Shown piece by piece: positions 1 to 9,092 of a stretch of DNA of 64,000 bases. The DNA is from Rhodonellum psychrophilum GCM71 = DSM 17998 (GTDB lineage Bacteria; Bacteroidota; Bacteroidia; Cytophagales; Cyclobacteriaceae): contig NZ_KB906686.1 in assembly GCF_000381545.1 (NCBI RefSeq), positions 62,001 through 126,000 on the forward strand, given 5' to 3'. Position numbers and translations under genes: made by a program. How positions within the stretch are numbered: the first letter of the stretch is position 1; every line of letters begins with the position of its first letter. The notes below the pieces were generated by a model. The model saw only the letters and a list, made by a program, of their open reading frames with translations, searched no databases and was not told the DNA's origin.

Positions 1-673
1 AGTTTTCTATCCTGGAAAAGAAAGTGCCTCCCCGCTGTCCCGCCAAAACGGAGAACGTAAGCGCAAGGCTTCCGACCAAGACCACCAAGAGGATGAAGCG
101 CATGGGAACCCTGCCGATAAACATCAGGAGCAAGCAAGTCACCAACAGCAAGACTGCCGTGGACATATTGGCCAAACCGATCAATCCACAAACCACGCCA
201 ATTGCCAATATGATCGGGACGAAAGTCTTCTGGAAATCCCGGATGTTGTTTTGTTTTCTAGCCAACAAACTGGCCAAACTGGCGATCAAAGCAAGTTTAG
301 CCAAATCCGAGGGCTGGAATGCCTTGTTGATCACCGGAATAGTCAACCATCTGTTGGCTTCGTTTAATGTAGAGCCAAAGATGTAGGTCAGGAACAGAAG
401 CGGTATGGATACCATCAACAGAAATCTCCCTATCAAACCAAAGGTTTTGTAAGGGATCTTATGGGCCACCCACATCACGAACAAACTCATCACTACCAAC
501 ATCGAATGATCAATGAGGTACTTTTCGGTATTTCCACCTTGATTTTTGTAGGCCAAAGAACCTGTGGCGGAGTACACCACCAAGATACTGATGATGGAAA
601 GCACGATCACGATCCCCCAAATAATGGGGTCCCCTTTCAGGTTTTGATCTATCCAAAGTTTCAGTTTTATCAT
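1..673 (-). CDS. ftsW: Cell division protein FtsW (SEDS glycosyltransferase), 3' end cut off by the window edge
   Basis: FtsW is the SEDS-family membrane glycosyltransferase that polymerises septal peptidoglycan together with its cognate class B PBP, here the FtsI homologue upstream. Reading the minus strand from 673 gives an uninterrupted frame of about 224 codons to the window edge. A short cytoplasmic N-terminus is followed by several hydrophobic helices, and SEDS-type segments are visible (LNEANRWLTIP, QPSDLAKLALI, ANMSTAVLLL). The start ATG overlaps the murD stop by 4 bp (ATGA, 670-673), which fixes the start and implies translational coupling. It is the last visible gene of the dcw operon. 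The remaining C-terminal part lies outside the window. RodA is the main alternative, but the position between murD and the expected murG favours FtsW. Confidence 0.93.
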   Translation of the reverse strand, partial: MIKLKLWIDQNLKGDPIIWGIVIVLSIISILVVYSATGSLAYKNQGGNTEKYLIDHSMLVVMSLFVMWVAHKIPYKTFGLIGRFLLMVSIPLLFLTYIFGSTLNEANRWLTIPVINKAFQPSDLAKLALIASLASLLARKQNNIRDFQKTFVPIILAIGVVCGLIGLANMSTAVLLLVTCLLLMFIGRVPMRFILLVVLVGSLALTFSVLAGQRGGTFFSRIEN

Positions 674-2025
674 TTGGTCAATGATGTTTTTAAGGTTTTG
701 ACAGCGGAGATAAACTGCTCGCCCCTGTCTTCATAATTCTTGAACAGATCAAAACTTGCGCAAGCTGGTGAAAGCAAGACCACGTCTCCCGATTTACCCA
801 GATCCAGGCTCCAAGCCACCGCTTCTGCAATACTTTCTGTTTCCTTTATGGTATTGATTTTTCCTGCAAAGGCAGTTTTAAGTTTTTCGTTTTCTTTACC
901 CAAACAAATGAGCACTTTTACTTTCCCTCCCATTGCTGGGTCCAAAAGCGTGTAATCATTGCCTTTGTCCACGCCACCGGCGATCCATATCAAAGGTGAT
1001 TCGAAGCTTTCCAGTGCATAGAACGTAGCATCGACATTGGTGCCTTTGCTGTCATTGATGAAGGTGATGCCATCGATCACATCCACCAACTCCATTCTAT
1101 GAGGAGCATTTTTGAAATCCTTCAAGCCTTCCCTTACCACTTCCTCGCTCACACCAGCAGTCAGCGCTGCAGTGGTGGCACACATCACATTGAGCATGTT
1201 GTGTGCTCCTTTGAGGGCTACTTCCTCTTTGGGGATGTCCATTGACTTCCCTTGAAGTTTCAAGCTGATCTTGGCTCCGTCGAAATAGCCTCCGAAGTCT
1301 GTTCCTTTTTCCAAAGACATTCCGTAGAATAAAGCCTTGGATTTGACGCTTTTCAATCCGGCTTGGATATTGGCATCATCGGAGAAATAAACAGCAACTT
1401 CCTGCGGTCCCATATTTTTGAAAACCGAAACCTTGGAAGCGATATAATTTTCCAGCTTATAGGCGTATCGATCCAAATGATCCGGTGTGATATTGGTCAG
1501 GATGGCAATGGAAGGTTTGAAATCCTTAAAGCCGTCCAACTGAAAACTACTGACTTCAATCACCCACCAATCCCGATCTCCCTCCACCAATTGAGCCGCC
1601 CAACTTTGACCGATGTTTCCAGCAAGTCCCACGTCCATTCCCGCCTTTTTCAACAAGTGATAGGTCAGGAGGGTCGTAGTGGTTTTTCCGTTCGTCCCGG
1701 TGATTGCGATCACCTTTCCCTTCGAAAACCTGAAGGCAAACTCCAGTTCATCGATGACTGGAATCCCTTTGGCTATTGCCTCTTGGACCAAAGGTGTTTT
1801 TTCCGGAATCCCTGGGCTTTTGATGATTTCATCTGCAGAAAGAATTCGACCGAAATCGTGCTGTCCTTCCTCAAATGGAATTTCTGCCGCATTCAGAATG
1901 TCTTTTCTCTCCACACTTATTGAACCCATATCAGATACCCATACCGCATAGCCTTCCCGCTTGGCCAGCAATGCTGCACCAACCCCACTTTCACCTGCTC
2001 CCAGTATGGCTATCGTTTTGTTCAT
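670..2025 (-). CDS. murD: UDP-N-acetylmuramoyl-L-alanine--D-glutamate ligase MurD
   Basis: MurD adds D-glutamate to UDP-MurNAc-L-Ala in the cytoplasm, using ATP, as the second amino acid step of lipid II synthesis. The 451-residue length is normal. The N-terminal Rossmann-like domain carries GAGESG near residue 9, the ATP loop GTNGKTTTT lies at 110-118, and the central domain has the Mur ligase segment NITPDHLDRY. A C-terminal domain begins near residue 310 (HRMELVDVI, NDSKGTN). It starts directly after the mraY stop and overlaps ftsW by 4 bp, so it is an internal gene of the dcw operon with no separate promoter visible. Confidence 0.97.
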   Translation of the reverse strand: MNKTIAILGAGESGVGAALLAKREGYAVWVSDMGSISVERKDILNAAEIPFEEGQHDFGRILSADEIIKSPGIPEKTPLVQEAIAKGIPVIDELEFAFRFSKGKVIAITGTNGKTTTTLLTYHLLKKAGMDVGLAGNIGQSWAAQLVEGDRDWWVIEVSSFQLDGFKDFKPSIAILTNITPDHLDRYAYKLENYIASKVSVFKNMGPQEVAVYFSDDANIQAGLKSVKSKALFYGMSLEKGTDFGGYFDGAKISLKLQGKSMDIPKEEVALKGAHNMLNVMCATTAALTAGVSEEVVREGLKDFKNAPHRMELVDVIDGITFINDSKGTNVDATFYALESFESPLIWIAGGVDKGNDYTLLDPAMGGKVKVLICLGKENEKLKTAFAGKINTIKETESIAEAVAWSLDLGKSGDVVLLSPACASFDLFKNYEDRGEQFISAVKTLKTSLTK

Positions 2026-3237
2026 TTATCTAAGCTTCAATGTTGCCAATGTGATGATGGCCAAGAGAATCCCCACGATCCAAAACCGTGTTGAAATCTT
2101 GGCTTCATGTATGTTTTTCTTTTGGTAATGATGGTGCAAGGGCGCCATCAACAAGAGTCTTTTGCCTTCGCCGTATTTTCTTTTGGTATATTTGAAATAA
2201 CTGACCTGCGCTATCACGGAAAGGTTTTCGATCACAAAAACTCCGCAAAGGACAGGAATCAACAATTCTTTTCTCAAGATCAAGGAAGAGACCGCAATCA
2301 CGCCACCGAGCATCAAACTCCCGGTATCTCCCATAAAAACCTGGGCTGGAAAGGCATTGTACCAGAGAAATCCCACACAGGCGCCCACAAATGCAGCACA
2401 GAAAATCACCATCTCACCCGAATTGGGAATAAAGAAGATGTTGAGATACTGGGAGAAAATGGCATTTCCACTGATGTAGGCAAATATGGCCAGCGTCAGT
2501 CCAATAATGGCGGAAGTGCCTGCTGCCAACCCGTCAATCCCGTCAGTGATATTGGCCCCATTGGAAACGGCCGTGATAATGAAAGTCACGAAGATGACAT
2601 ACAGGATGGGCGTTATACTCTCCCCAAGGAATCCAAACACCACCTCATAATTGAGCTCGTTGTCTTTTTGGAAGGGAATAGTGGTTTTGGCCACTTTGAC
2701 ATCCTTGAAGGAAGGTGTTTCCACAACTCCCTCTTCGATAGAAACAGGATTGGAAAATTCCCGAACCACTACGCCTTCATGAAAATAGAGCGTTGAGCCC
2801 ACGACCACACCAATGGTAATTTGACCAACGATCTTAAATCTTCCGGCCAATCCTTCCTTGTTTTTCCTGAATATTTTGATGTAATCATCCAAGAAACCGA
2901 TCGCTCCCAACCAAACAGTGGTGATCAACAGGAGGATGATATAGATGTTGAAAACATTGGCAAATAGCAGTGTTGGGATGATAATCCCAGCCATCAGCAT
3001 CAAACCTCCCATGGTGGGGGTGCCTTTTTTCTCACTTTGTCCTGTCAATCCAAGGTCCCTGACAGTCTCTCCGATTTGCTTTTTTCGGATCCAGTTGATG
3101 ATGCTTTTCCCAAATGTAATGGTAATGATCAAAGAGAAAAGCGCTGCCATACCTGCCCTGAAGGAGATATACCTGAAAACCCCGGCTCCCGGGATGTCCA
3201 ACACTTTGTCTAAATAATCAAAAATCGGATATAACAT
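2026..3237 (-). CDS. mraY: Phospho-N-acetylmuramoyl-pentapeptide-transferase MraY
   Basis: MraY is the integral membrane enzyme that moves phospho-MurNAc-pentapeptide from UDP to undecaprenyl phosphate, making lipid I. The 403-residue product has about ten hydrophobic helices and the family signatures [19 protein letters not shown] and [11 protein letters not shown], which hold the catalytic and magnesium-binding aspartates, plus the histidine-rich loop APLHHHYQ near the C-terminus. At about 400 residues it is longer than the roughly 360 of E. coli. The extra length is a loop around residues 155-200 ([10 protein letters not shown] onward), an insertion I recall from Bacteroidetes MraY proteins. 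It abuts murD with no gap and follows murE by one base. Confidence 0.97.
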   Translation of the reverse strand: MLYPIFDYLDKVLDIPGAGVFRYISFRAGMAALFSLIITITFGKSIINWIRKKQIGETVRDLGLTGQSEKKGTPTMGGLMLMAGIIIPTLLFANVFNIYIILLLITTVWLGAIGFLDDYIKIFRKNKEGLAGRFKIVGQITIGVVVGSTLYFHEGVVVREFSNPVSIEEGVVETPSFKDVKVAKTTIPFQKDNELNYEVVFGFLGESITPILYVIFVTFIITAVSNGANITDGIDGLAAGTSAIIGLTLAIFAYISGNAIFSQYLNIFFIPNSGEMVIFCAAFVGACVGFLWYNAFPAQVFMGDTGSLMLGGVIAVSSLILRKELLIPVLCGVFVIENLSVIAQVSYFKYTKRKYGEGKRLLLMAPLHHHYQKKNIHEAKISTRFWIVGILLAIITLATLKLR

Positions 3238-3238
3238 G

Positions 3239-4702
3239 TTAGTCGTTCTTCAATAGATTGAGGATTTCCTTGATCACCTTGCGGTCATCGAAAGGATATT
3301 TCACACCTTTAATTTCTTGGTAAGTCTCATGGCCTTTGCCAGCAACCAGGATTATATCTCCTTTTTTTGCCATCATGACCGCGGATTTGATTGCTTCCCT
3401 TCGGTCAACATTCAGGGTTGTTTTTTTGACTCCCATTGGGCTGATTCCAGCTTCCATTTCCCTGAGAATCTCCGAGGGATCCTCATCACGGGGATTGTCG
3501 GAAGTCAAGATCACCTTATCGCTGAGCTGGGTTGCGATTTTGGCCATGATCGGTCTTTTGGATTTGTCACGGTTGCCTCCACATCCCACCACGGTGATGA
3601 CTTGCTCAGCGCCAGTCCTCACCCCCTGAATGGTCTTGAGTACATTTTCCAATGCATCGGGGGTATGTGCATAATCCACGATGGCCGTGATGCCAAACAA
3701 GGTTGTCTGCTCGAATCTCCCTTGCGCACCTTTGATTTTGGAAAGCTGCATCAAGAGTTCATCCTCTTCCTCTCCCAAAAGGATCGCAGTAGCCAACACC
3801 CCTATTACATTGTAGGCATTGAATTCTCCGATCATCCGAAACCAGATTTGTTTGTTGTTGATATCCAGCTCCAAGCCTTCAAGTGTATTGGCAATGATTT
3901 TGGCCTTGAAGTCCGCAGGATATTTCAGTCCGAAGGTCTGATGCAATCCCTTGCAGTTTTGGAGCATGACAAAACCTCTTTTGTCATCAGCATTGATCAA
4001 GGCAAATGCATCCTTTGGCAATTCGTCAAAGAGCTTCTTTTTGGCTTTGATGTACGCATCAAAATCGCCATGATAGTCCAGATGGTCATGGCTGATATTG
4101 GTGAAAACGGCTCCGGCGAGATGTAGTCCCGACATCCGTTCCTGCACGATCGCGTGGGAGCTTGCTTCCATAAAACAATGGGTGCAACCTGCATCCACCA
4201 TTTTGCGAAGCAATGCCTGTATGGTTACTGAATCAGGAGTCGTATGGGTGGTAGGGATAATATCCTCGTTGATTTTGTTCTCCACAGTGGACAACAAACC
4301 GACGATATAGCCCATTTCCATAAACAACTGATGGAGAAGCGTGACGGTGGTGGTTTTCCCGTTGGTTCCTGTCACCGCCACTAGCTTCAGCCTTTCAGAT
4401 GGATTTTCGAAATAATTTGCCGCCATGATGCCCATGGCTTTGGCTGCATTCACCACCTGTACATAGGTGACGTTTTCTCTTTTTTTCTCAGGCAATTGTT
4501 CACAGACAATCACTGAAGCACCTAGATCCAAAGCCCCTTCAATGAAGGCATGGCCATCGACCTGTGTACCAGAAATGGCCACAAAGACACATCCCTGACT
4601 GACCTTGCGGCTGTCAAAAACAATCTCACTTACTTCCACTTCCATATTTCCTATGGTAGCCGTAAGGGAGGCTTTGTACAGTATGTCTTTTAAAACCTTC
4701 AT
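3239..4702 (-). CDS. murE: UDP-N-acetylmuramoyl-tripeptide synthetase MurE (meso-DAP type)
   Basis: MurE ligates the third residue of the peptidoglycan stem peptide. The 487-residue protein has the three Mur ligase domains: an N-terminal UDP-substrate domain, a central ATPase with GTNGKTTT at 112-119 and [10 protein letters not shown], and a C-terminal domain. DNPR at 402-405 is the signature of enzymes that add meso-diaminopimelate rather than lysine, so the cell wall is predicted to be DAP type, as expected for Bacteroidetes. TTHTTPD is the UDP-MurNAc site motif. It starts immediately after the ftsI stop (4703), and one base separates its stop from mraY, consistent with one long transcript. 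Confidence 0.97.
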   Translation of the reverse strand: MKVLKDILYKASLTATIGNMEVEVSEIVFDSRKVSQGCVFVAISGTQVDGHAFIEGALDLGASVIVCEQLPEKKRENVTYVQVVNAAKAMGIMAANYFENPSERLKLVAVTGTNGKTTTVTLLHQLFMEMGYIVGLLSTVENKINEDIIPTTHTTPDSVTIQALLRKMVDAGCTHCFMEASSHAIVQERMSGLHLAGAVFTNISHDHLDYHGDFDAYIKAKKKLFDELPKDAFALINADDKRGFVMLQNCKGLHQTFGLKYPADFKAKIIANTLEGLELDINNKQIWFRMIGEFNAYNVIGVLATAILLGEEEDELLMQLSKIKGAQGRFEQTTLFGITAIVDYAHTPDALENVLKTIQGVRTGAEQVITVVGCGGNRDKSKRPIMAKIATQLSDKVILTSDNPRDEDPSEILREMEAGISPMGVKKTTLNVDRREAIKSAVMMAKKGDIILVAGKGHETYQEIKGVKYPFDDRKVIKEILNLLKND

Positions 4703-6814
4703 TTATGATAAAATTAAACGGATGACACTATTTTGCTCTATTGCCGATCCTGGATTCATGGATTGTCCCTTTACCCTGCCCTTGCCCTGATACACCACTC
4801 TCAAACCCTTGTTTTCAAGGACATAAAGTGCGTCTCTTAGGGACATGCCATTGACATCGGGGACCATAGGGGAATCCACTCTATTGGTTTTCCATTCGAT
4901 GGATTTATTGTTCACGGCAGATTTGACCCAGCTTTCACCTTCCTCACCTTTGTAATGATTGGAAATCCCAAGTTGATTGCAGATCAGTTGCAACTCGTCC
5001 ACTTTTCCCGCTTGGATGTAGGGCAGTCCGGTGTTCGCTTGCGCCAGCTGGTTTTTTGGTGAAATGCGGGTGTTCAAGCCCAAATCCTGCGCATAAATCC
5101 TGTCGGCAATTTCCTTGAAAACAGGTGCAGAAACATCCCCACCATATACATTGAATCCCTTGGGACTGTCGATCACCACAATGGCACTGTATTTTGGATT
5201 GTCTGCCGGAAAGTAACCTGCAAAAGAGGTGTAATACCTTTGAACATATCTTCCATTCACTAATTTTTGGGCGGTGCCCGTTTTGCCTGCAATCTTATAA
5301 TTGTCATTCAATACATTTTTGGCCGTCCCGTGGGTGACCACACCTTCCAAAAGGCTTTGAAGTTGTTGGATGGTCTTTTCCGAGGCAATGCTTTTTCTGA
5401 CGATTTCAGTCTGGAATTTTTTTGTGATTTGATTTCCCTTCGCCACTGCTTTTACGATCATTGGCTTGACCATCACACCGTCATTCGCAACTGCATTGTA
5501 GAGCATCAGCGTCTGAAGCGGAGTCATTTTCACCTCATATCCGATAGACATCCAAGGAAGGGTAGTGCCATACCAGTATTTTCCACCTGGTTTTTTGAAA
5601 TAGGGTGTTCCCTCACCGATCAGCTGAAAATCGATTGGTTTGTTCAAACCAGCTTTTTCCACGTAGGAGAGGAATTTTGAAGGTTGGTGTCCAAAATGTT
5701 GATCGACCAATCTGGAGATGCCCACGTTGGAGGATTTCTCAAAAACCTCCCTTACAGTGATCTTGCCAAAGCCACCGTTTTTGGCATCGTTCATATTTCG
5801 ATCATAAAAACGGTAGGTACCGTTTCCTGTATCGATAGAGTCTTTCAATCCGACTTTTCCTTCTTCCAAAAGCGCCAACATGGAGAGTAATTTGAAGGTG
5901 GAGCCAGGCTCGGTAAGGCCTTGCTCTCCCACTGCGTAGTTGTAGGATTCATTGTATCCATTGCCGCTTTTGCTTCTTTCCAAGTTGATGATCCCCTTGA
6001 TGTGGCCTGTGGCAACTTCCATGACGACAACGCAGCCGAACTCCGCGTCTTTGTTCACCAGTTGACGAAGAAGTGCCGTCTCTGCCACATCTTGAATATT
6101 TACATCCAAAGTGGTTTGGATATCCAAGCCATCGTCAGGTTTGATGTCTGTGGCATCAAAGACGGGCTTCCATGTTCCCCCTGCAATTCTTTGGAACAAG
6201 GCATTGCCATTTCTCCCTTCCAGGTATTCGTTGAAGCTGTATTCTATGCCGACGCCCAGTTTGTCCTCGTTCAAAAACCCAACAGTCCGCCCAGCAAGAT
6301 TATTGAAGGGGCGGTATCTCTTTTCCACTTTTTCAAAAATGACACCTCCGGACGCTCTTCCTTTTCTGAAAATGGGCCATTTGGCCATTTTCTGCATGTC
6401 TTGATATCCGATTTGTTTCCGGTTCAAGATCACATAGCGCTTGCCATTTACCCTTGCGTCTTTGATGATCCTTTTGTAGGAAGCCGCAGATTTGTCTTTG
6501 TAATAACCTGACAATAAATAGGAAAGCGAATCAATTCCAGCCCTAAAAGCGTCTTCTTTGACGATAAGAGGATCAAGCACCACTCGGTAAAAAGGCAAAC
6601 TCGTGGCCAATAGACTGCCATCGGCTGCATAGACATTGCCACGGGTGGCACTTACCTGTCTGAACTGAAAATTCTGGTTTTCGGATTTGGCGGCCCATTT
6701 CTCACCCTCCACAAACTGCAAATGGGTGATCCTGTAAAAGATCAACCCAGCAAATATAGCCACCAAAATGAAGGCTATCCTTACTCTAAGCACTATGGAA
6801 CGTTTGATATTCAC
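4703..6814 (-). CDS. ftsI: Penicillin-binding protein, FtsI/PBP3 type with C-terminal PASTA domain
   Basis: This is the class B transpeptidase that cross-links septal peptidoglycan. The 703-residue protein has one N-terminal transmembrane anchor (about residues 8-28), a PBP dimerisation domain to about 220, and a transpeptidase domain with catalytic Ser305 in STFK, the SSN triad element and the KTGTAQ box. The C-terminus (about 645-703, PDVNGMSLRDALYVLENKG) is a single PASTA domain, which E. coli FtsI lacks but many Bacteroidetes and Gram-positive relatives have. Its start overlaps the FtsL-like gene by 4 bp (6811-6814) and its stop abuts murE. The position within dcw supports divisome function over SpoVD-like roles. 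Confidence 0.95.
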   Translation of the reverse strand: MNIKRSIVLRVRIAFILVAIFAGLIFYRITHLQFVEGEKWAAKSENQNFQFRQVSATRGNVYAADGSLLATSLPFYRVVLDPLIVKEDAFRAGIDSLSYLLSGYYKDKSAASYKRIIKDARVNGKRYVILNRKQIGYQDMQKMAKWPIFRKGRASGGVIFEKVEKRYRPFNNLAGRTVGFLNEDKLGVGIEYSFNEYLEGRNGNALFQRIAGGTWKPVFDATDIKPDDGLDIQTTLDVNIQDVAETALLRQLVNKDAEFGCVVVMEVATGHIKGIINLERSKSGNGYNESYNYAVGEQGLTEPGSTFKLLSMLALLEEGKVGLKDSIDTGNGTYRFYDRNMNDAKNGGFGKITVREVFEKSSNVGISRLVDQHFGHQPSKFLSYVEKAGLNKPIDFQLIGEGTPYFKKPGGKYWYGTTLPWMSIGYEVKMTPLQTLMLYNAVANDGVMVKPMIVKAVAKGNQITKKFQTEIVRKSIASEKTIQQLQSLLEGVVTHGTAKNVLNDNYKIAGKTGTAQKLVNGRYVQRYYTSFAGYFPADNPKYSAIVVIDSPKGFNVYGGDVSAPVFKEIADRIYAQDLGLNTRISPKNQLAQANTGLPYIQAGKVDELQLICNQLGISNHYKGEEGESWVKSAVNNKSIEWKTNRVDSPMVPDVNGMSLRDALYVLENKGLRVVYQGKGRVKGQSMNPGSAIEQNSVIRLILS

Positions 6815-7191
6815 TTCTTGACGACTATTTTTAAAGGTGGTTCTTCCAATTCAAACAAGCCCAAAGGCCCAATTCTTTTTGCTACTTCAGATTGCTTGCT
6901 TCTCAACATGTACTCTGCCTCCAAAGTGGTGACATCTGCCCTGAGATCTTCCACTTCCTGCTGTGTCCTTTCAATGCTCCTGATCAAGTTGTCTGCCCGG
7001 TGATTGCTCCAGATATAGATCAGGGCAAGTAGGGCAACATAGAGAAAGGGAGGAACAAACTTTACAGGAATACCTTCTCCCAAAATCCCCGTGACATTCA
7101 GTTTTTCCTCAATCAGTGTAAAGATATTTTTACCTCTTCCTTTCGGAGAAGCTCCTTTCGTGATCTTCTTCTTGAAAGTGTTCTGAGTCAT
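6811..7191 (-). CDS. ftsL: FtsL-like divisome membrane protein
   Basis: A 126-residue bitopic protein in the usual ftsL place between rsmH and ftsI. A basic cytoplasmic tail rich in Lys and Gly (residues 1-40) is followed by one transmembrane helix (about 48-64, LYVALLALIYIW) and a periplasmic coiled coil (about 65-110, SIERTQQEVEDLRADVT). The tail matches no motif I recognise. FtsL proteins are poorly conserved, so the call rests on topology, size and gene order rather than on sequence identity. FtsL with FtsB activates the FtsWI synthase. The start lies 2 bp after the rsmH stop and the end overlaps ftsI by 4 bp, so coupled translation is likely. Confidence 0.8.
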   Translation of the reverse strand: MTQNTFKKKITKGASPKGRGKNIFTLIEEKLNVTGILGEGIPVKFVPPFLYVALLALIYIWSNHRADNLIRSIERTQQEVEDLRADVTTLEAEYMLRSKQSEVAKRIGPLGLFELEEPPLKIVVKK

Positions 7192-7193
7192 CC

Positions 7194-8099
7194 TTAAAGT
7201 TTTTTGGCAATTCTCAATTTTGCACTTCTGGCTCTGCTGTTCTTTTCCAGCTCTGCGGCATCAGCCACAACTGCCTTTCTGGTAACCGGCTCCAAGGGTC
7301 TGATCAGGTTTCCGTAGAAATCCTTTTCTACATCTCCGCTGAATTTGCCTTTGGCCATGAAATTCTTGACCAATCGGTCTTCGAGAGAGTGGTAACTCAT
7401 GATCACCAATCTTCCTCCCGGCTTCAGGACATCCAATGTCTGCAACAACATCTCCTCCAAAGCACCCATTTCGTCGTTCACTTCAATCCTCAAGGCTTGG
7501 AAAACCTGTGCAAAATATTTGAACTCTTTCCTTCTTGGTGCATGCTTCATGAGCAGCTCCTTGAACCCTTCGATGTTGCTGAAAGGAACGGCTGCCCTTT
7601 GTGCAACCACCGCTTTGGCCAGGGTTTTTGCATTTTTGATCTCCCCATAAATCCCAAAAACCTTGTGCAATTGAGTTTCCTCATAGGTGTTCAGGATATC
7701 TTTGGCAGTCAAGGTCATGCCGGTACTCATGCGCATGTCCAGTTCTCCCTCGAATCGGGTGGAAAAACCCCTGCCCGGCTCGTCAATCTGATGGGAAGAA
7801 ATTCCCAAATCGACCAAGATACCGTCTACTTGTTTGACTTTATAAAGCCTGAGGTATCTTTTCAGATCCCTGAAGTTGGCCTGAACAAAGGTGAATTTGT
7901 CACTTTCGGGGATATTGGCTGCGGCATCCGCGTCCTGGTCAAAACCATAAAGATGGCCTTTATCCAATTTCTTGAGGATTTCCCGGGAATGTCCTCCACC
8001 TCCAAAAGTAAGGTCGAGATAGATCCCGTTTGGGTCTATAGCCAAACCTTCAATGCAAGGCTGAAGCATTACAGGGATATGGTATTCTTTGGCTGTCAT
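7194..8099 (-). CDS. rsmH: 16S rRNA (cytosine1402-N4)-methyltransferase RsmH
   Basis: RsmH (MraW) is the SAM-dependent methyltransferase for N4 of C1402 in the decoding centre of 16S rRNA. The 301-residue length is typical. The SAM loop DLTFGGGGHS lies near residue 29, followed by GFDQDADA, ILVDLGISSHQID and the C-terminal MSYHSLEDR, all family signatures. It is the second gene of the dcw operon, 3 bp after mraZ, the near-universal arrangement. Confidence 0.97.
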   Translation of the reverse strand: MTAKEYHIPVMLQPCIEGLAIDPNGIYLDLTFGGGGHSREILKKLDKGHLYGFDQDADAAANIPESDKFTFVQANFRDLKRYLRLYKVKQVDGILVDLGISSHQIDEPGRGFSTRFEGELDMRMSTGMTLTAKDILNTYEETQLHKVFGIYGEIKNAKTLAKAVVAQRAAVPFSNIEGFKELLMKHAPRRKEFKYFAQVFQALRIEVNDEMGALEEMLLQTLDVLKPGGRLVIMSYHSLEDRLVKNFMAKGKFSGDVEKDFYGNLIRPLEPVTRKAVVADAAELEKNSRARSAKLRIAKKL

Positions 8100-8102
8100 G
8101 AC

Positions 8103-8543
8103 TTAGGAAAGATATTTTTCCATCAACCTAGACAGGTCAGATGGATCATTGATTACATATTTGAGGTATTTTTCGGGATTCCAGATTTCCACATAGCTTC
8201 CCATTCCCACTACGACCGCATCTTTTTCGATGTCGGCATAGAGCATAAAGGTCTTTGGAATCAAAAGTCTTCCCGCACCATCCAGCTCCACGTCATTGTT
8301 TCCTCTGAAAAAATTACGCTTTACCAAACGCTGCTCCTCATTTTGAGAATTGAGGGCATTGACTTGGTTGTATAGTTTCTTAAACTCAATCATGGTGTAC
8401 AACTCAAGGCAACCATCGTTGCCCAATCTGAGCATCAGCTCGTTGCCATTGGATTCTGGAATTGCCGCCTTGATCTTGGCGGGCAATGTCAGACGTCCCT
8501 TGGCGTCAAGCTTGCAATCAAATTGATTGTTAAACATTCCCAT
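8103..8543 (-). CDS. mraZ: Transcriptional regulator MraZ
   Basis: MraZ is a ring-forming DNA-binding protein with two tandem AbrB-like domains that represses its own dcw operon. The 146-residue product shows both repeats, one near residues 5-50 (DCKLDAKGRLTLPAKIK) and one near 78-125 (DVELDAGRL-like, seen as VELDGAGRLLIPKTF). It is first in the operon. The start ATG at 8543 lies about 28 bases below a TACTTTTG promoter element and three evenly spaced GTGG boxes, which supports autoregulation. Confidence 0.96.
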   Translation of the reverse strand: MGMFNNQFDCKLDAKGRLTLPAKIKAAIPESNGNELMLRLGNDGCLELYTMIEFKKLYNQVNALNSQNEEQRLVKRNFFRGNNDVELDGAGRLLIPKTFMLYADIEKDAVVVGMGSYVEIWNPEKYLKYVINDPSDLSRLMEKYLS

Positions 8544-8570
8544 GGTTAGTATTTCAGTTTACCTTAAAAA

Positions 8571-8578
8571 CAAAAGTA
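8571..8578 (-). promoter_or_regulatory. Candidate -7 element of the mraZ/dcw promoter
   Basis: Read on the minus strand this is TACTTTTG, an exact match to the Bacteroidetes -7 consensus TAnnTTTG. It would place the transcription start about 20 bases before the mraZ ATG. No clean -33 TTTG is seen 19 bases upstream; that position is occupied by the MraZ boxes. Confidence 0.5.
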
Positions 8579-8598
8579 AGAAAAGCTTTGACACAATC

Positions 8599-8628
8599 CA
8601 CCACTTCCTCCCACTTTTCACCACTTTT
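8599..8628 (-). promoter_or_regulatory. Three-box MraZ operator
   Basis: On the plus strand CCACTT occurs at 8601, 8611 and 8621, exactly 10 bp apart. On the minus strand these read as AAGTGGT, AAGTGGG and AAGTGGT, one helical turn apart. Known MraZ operators in other bacteria are three or four direct TGGGN repeats with about 5-bp spacers, that is a 10-bp period. The boxes lie 20-50 bp upstream of the putative -7 element, so bound MraZ would cover the -33 region. Confidence 0.7.
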
Positions 8629-9059
8629 TATTAAAAGTATCTAAAAGTTCCAACTATCGCAATTTTTTTGGGAAAAAATCGGACTTATTTTCCTTGAGGC
8701 TCAGTGGCTTGCAGCGAATCCCAATAGTCCTAAAAAAGCCAAAAACACTCGAATTTGACCAGATTTAAGGTAAAAATGGTTTTTCAAAAACAGACCGCAA
8801 ACCTCTGGTAGAGAAACAGAAAAGTGGGGGAAAATCCCAAAAAGACGAAACCAAAACCCCTATCCAGCTAGCTTTATCCAAAAATCTTGCTGAAAAAGCC
8901 CAAATCGTCCTTTAGAATCCCCGTTCAAAAAGACAAAAGCATCTGGATATTCCCCAGATTATAAAACCATCCTTCCCAGGGGTTCGAGCGGATTTTAACA
9001 AACCGGAAAATAATAAAACTAACCCTATATATTTTATAGGGTAAAATGAAATTAAATAT
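8629..9059. other. Intergenic region between divergent mraZ and TlpA-type gene
   Basis: Together with the flanking promoter elements this forms a 549-base gap between divergent genes. Apart from the MraZ operator on the left and a TAATTTTG element on the right, I see no gene, strong hairpin or repeat. The middle (about 8650-9000) is rich in A runs and has no convincing ORF. Confidence 0.5.
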
Positions 9060-9067
9060 TAATTTTG
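9060..9067 (+). promoter_or_regulatory. Candidate -7 promoter element
   Basis: TAATTTTG matches TAnnTTTG and sits 25 bases before the ATG at 9093. No TTTG is found 19 bases upstream, so the -33 box is weak or absent. Confidence 0.4.
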
Positions 9068-9092
9068 CGGTTCAACGGTCTTCACACCTCAA

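Noticed and set aside
7389-8375. 328-codon plus-strand frame opposite rsmH and mraZ
   Set aside because: It is antisense to two clear conserved genes; composition is rich in His, Phe and Gln as expected from the complement of their codons.
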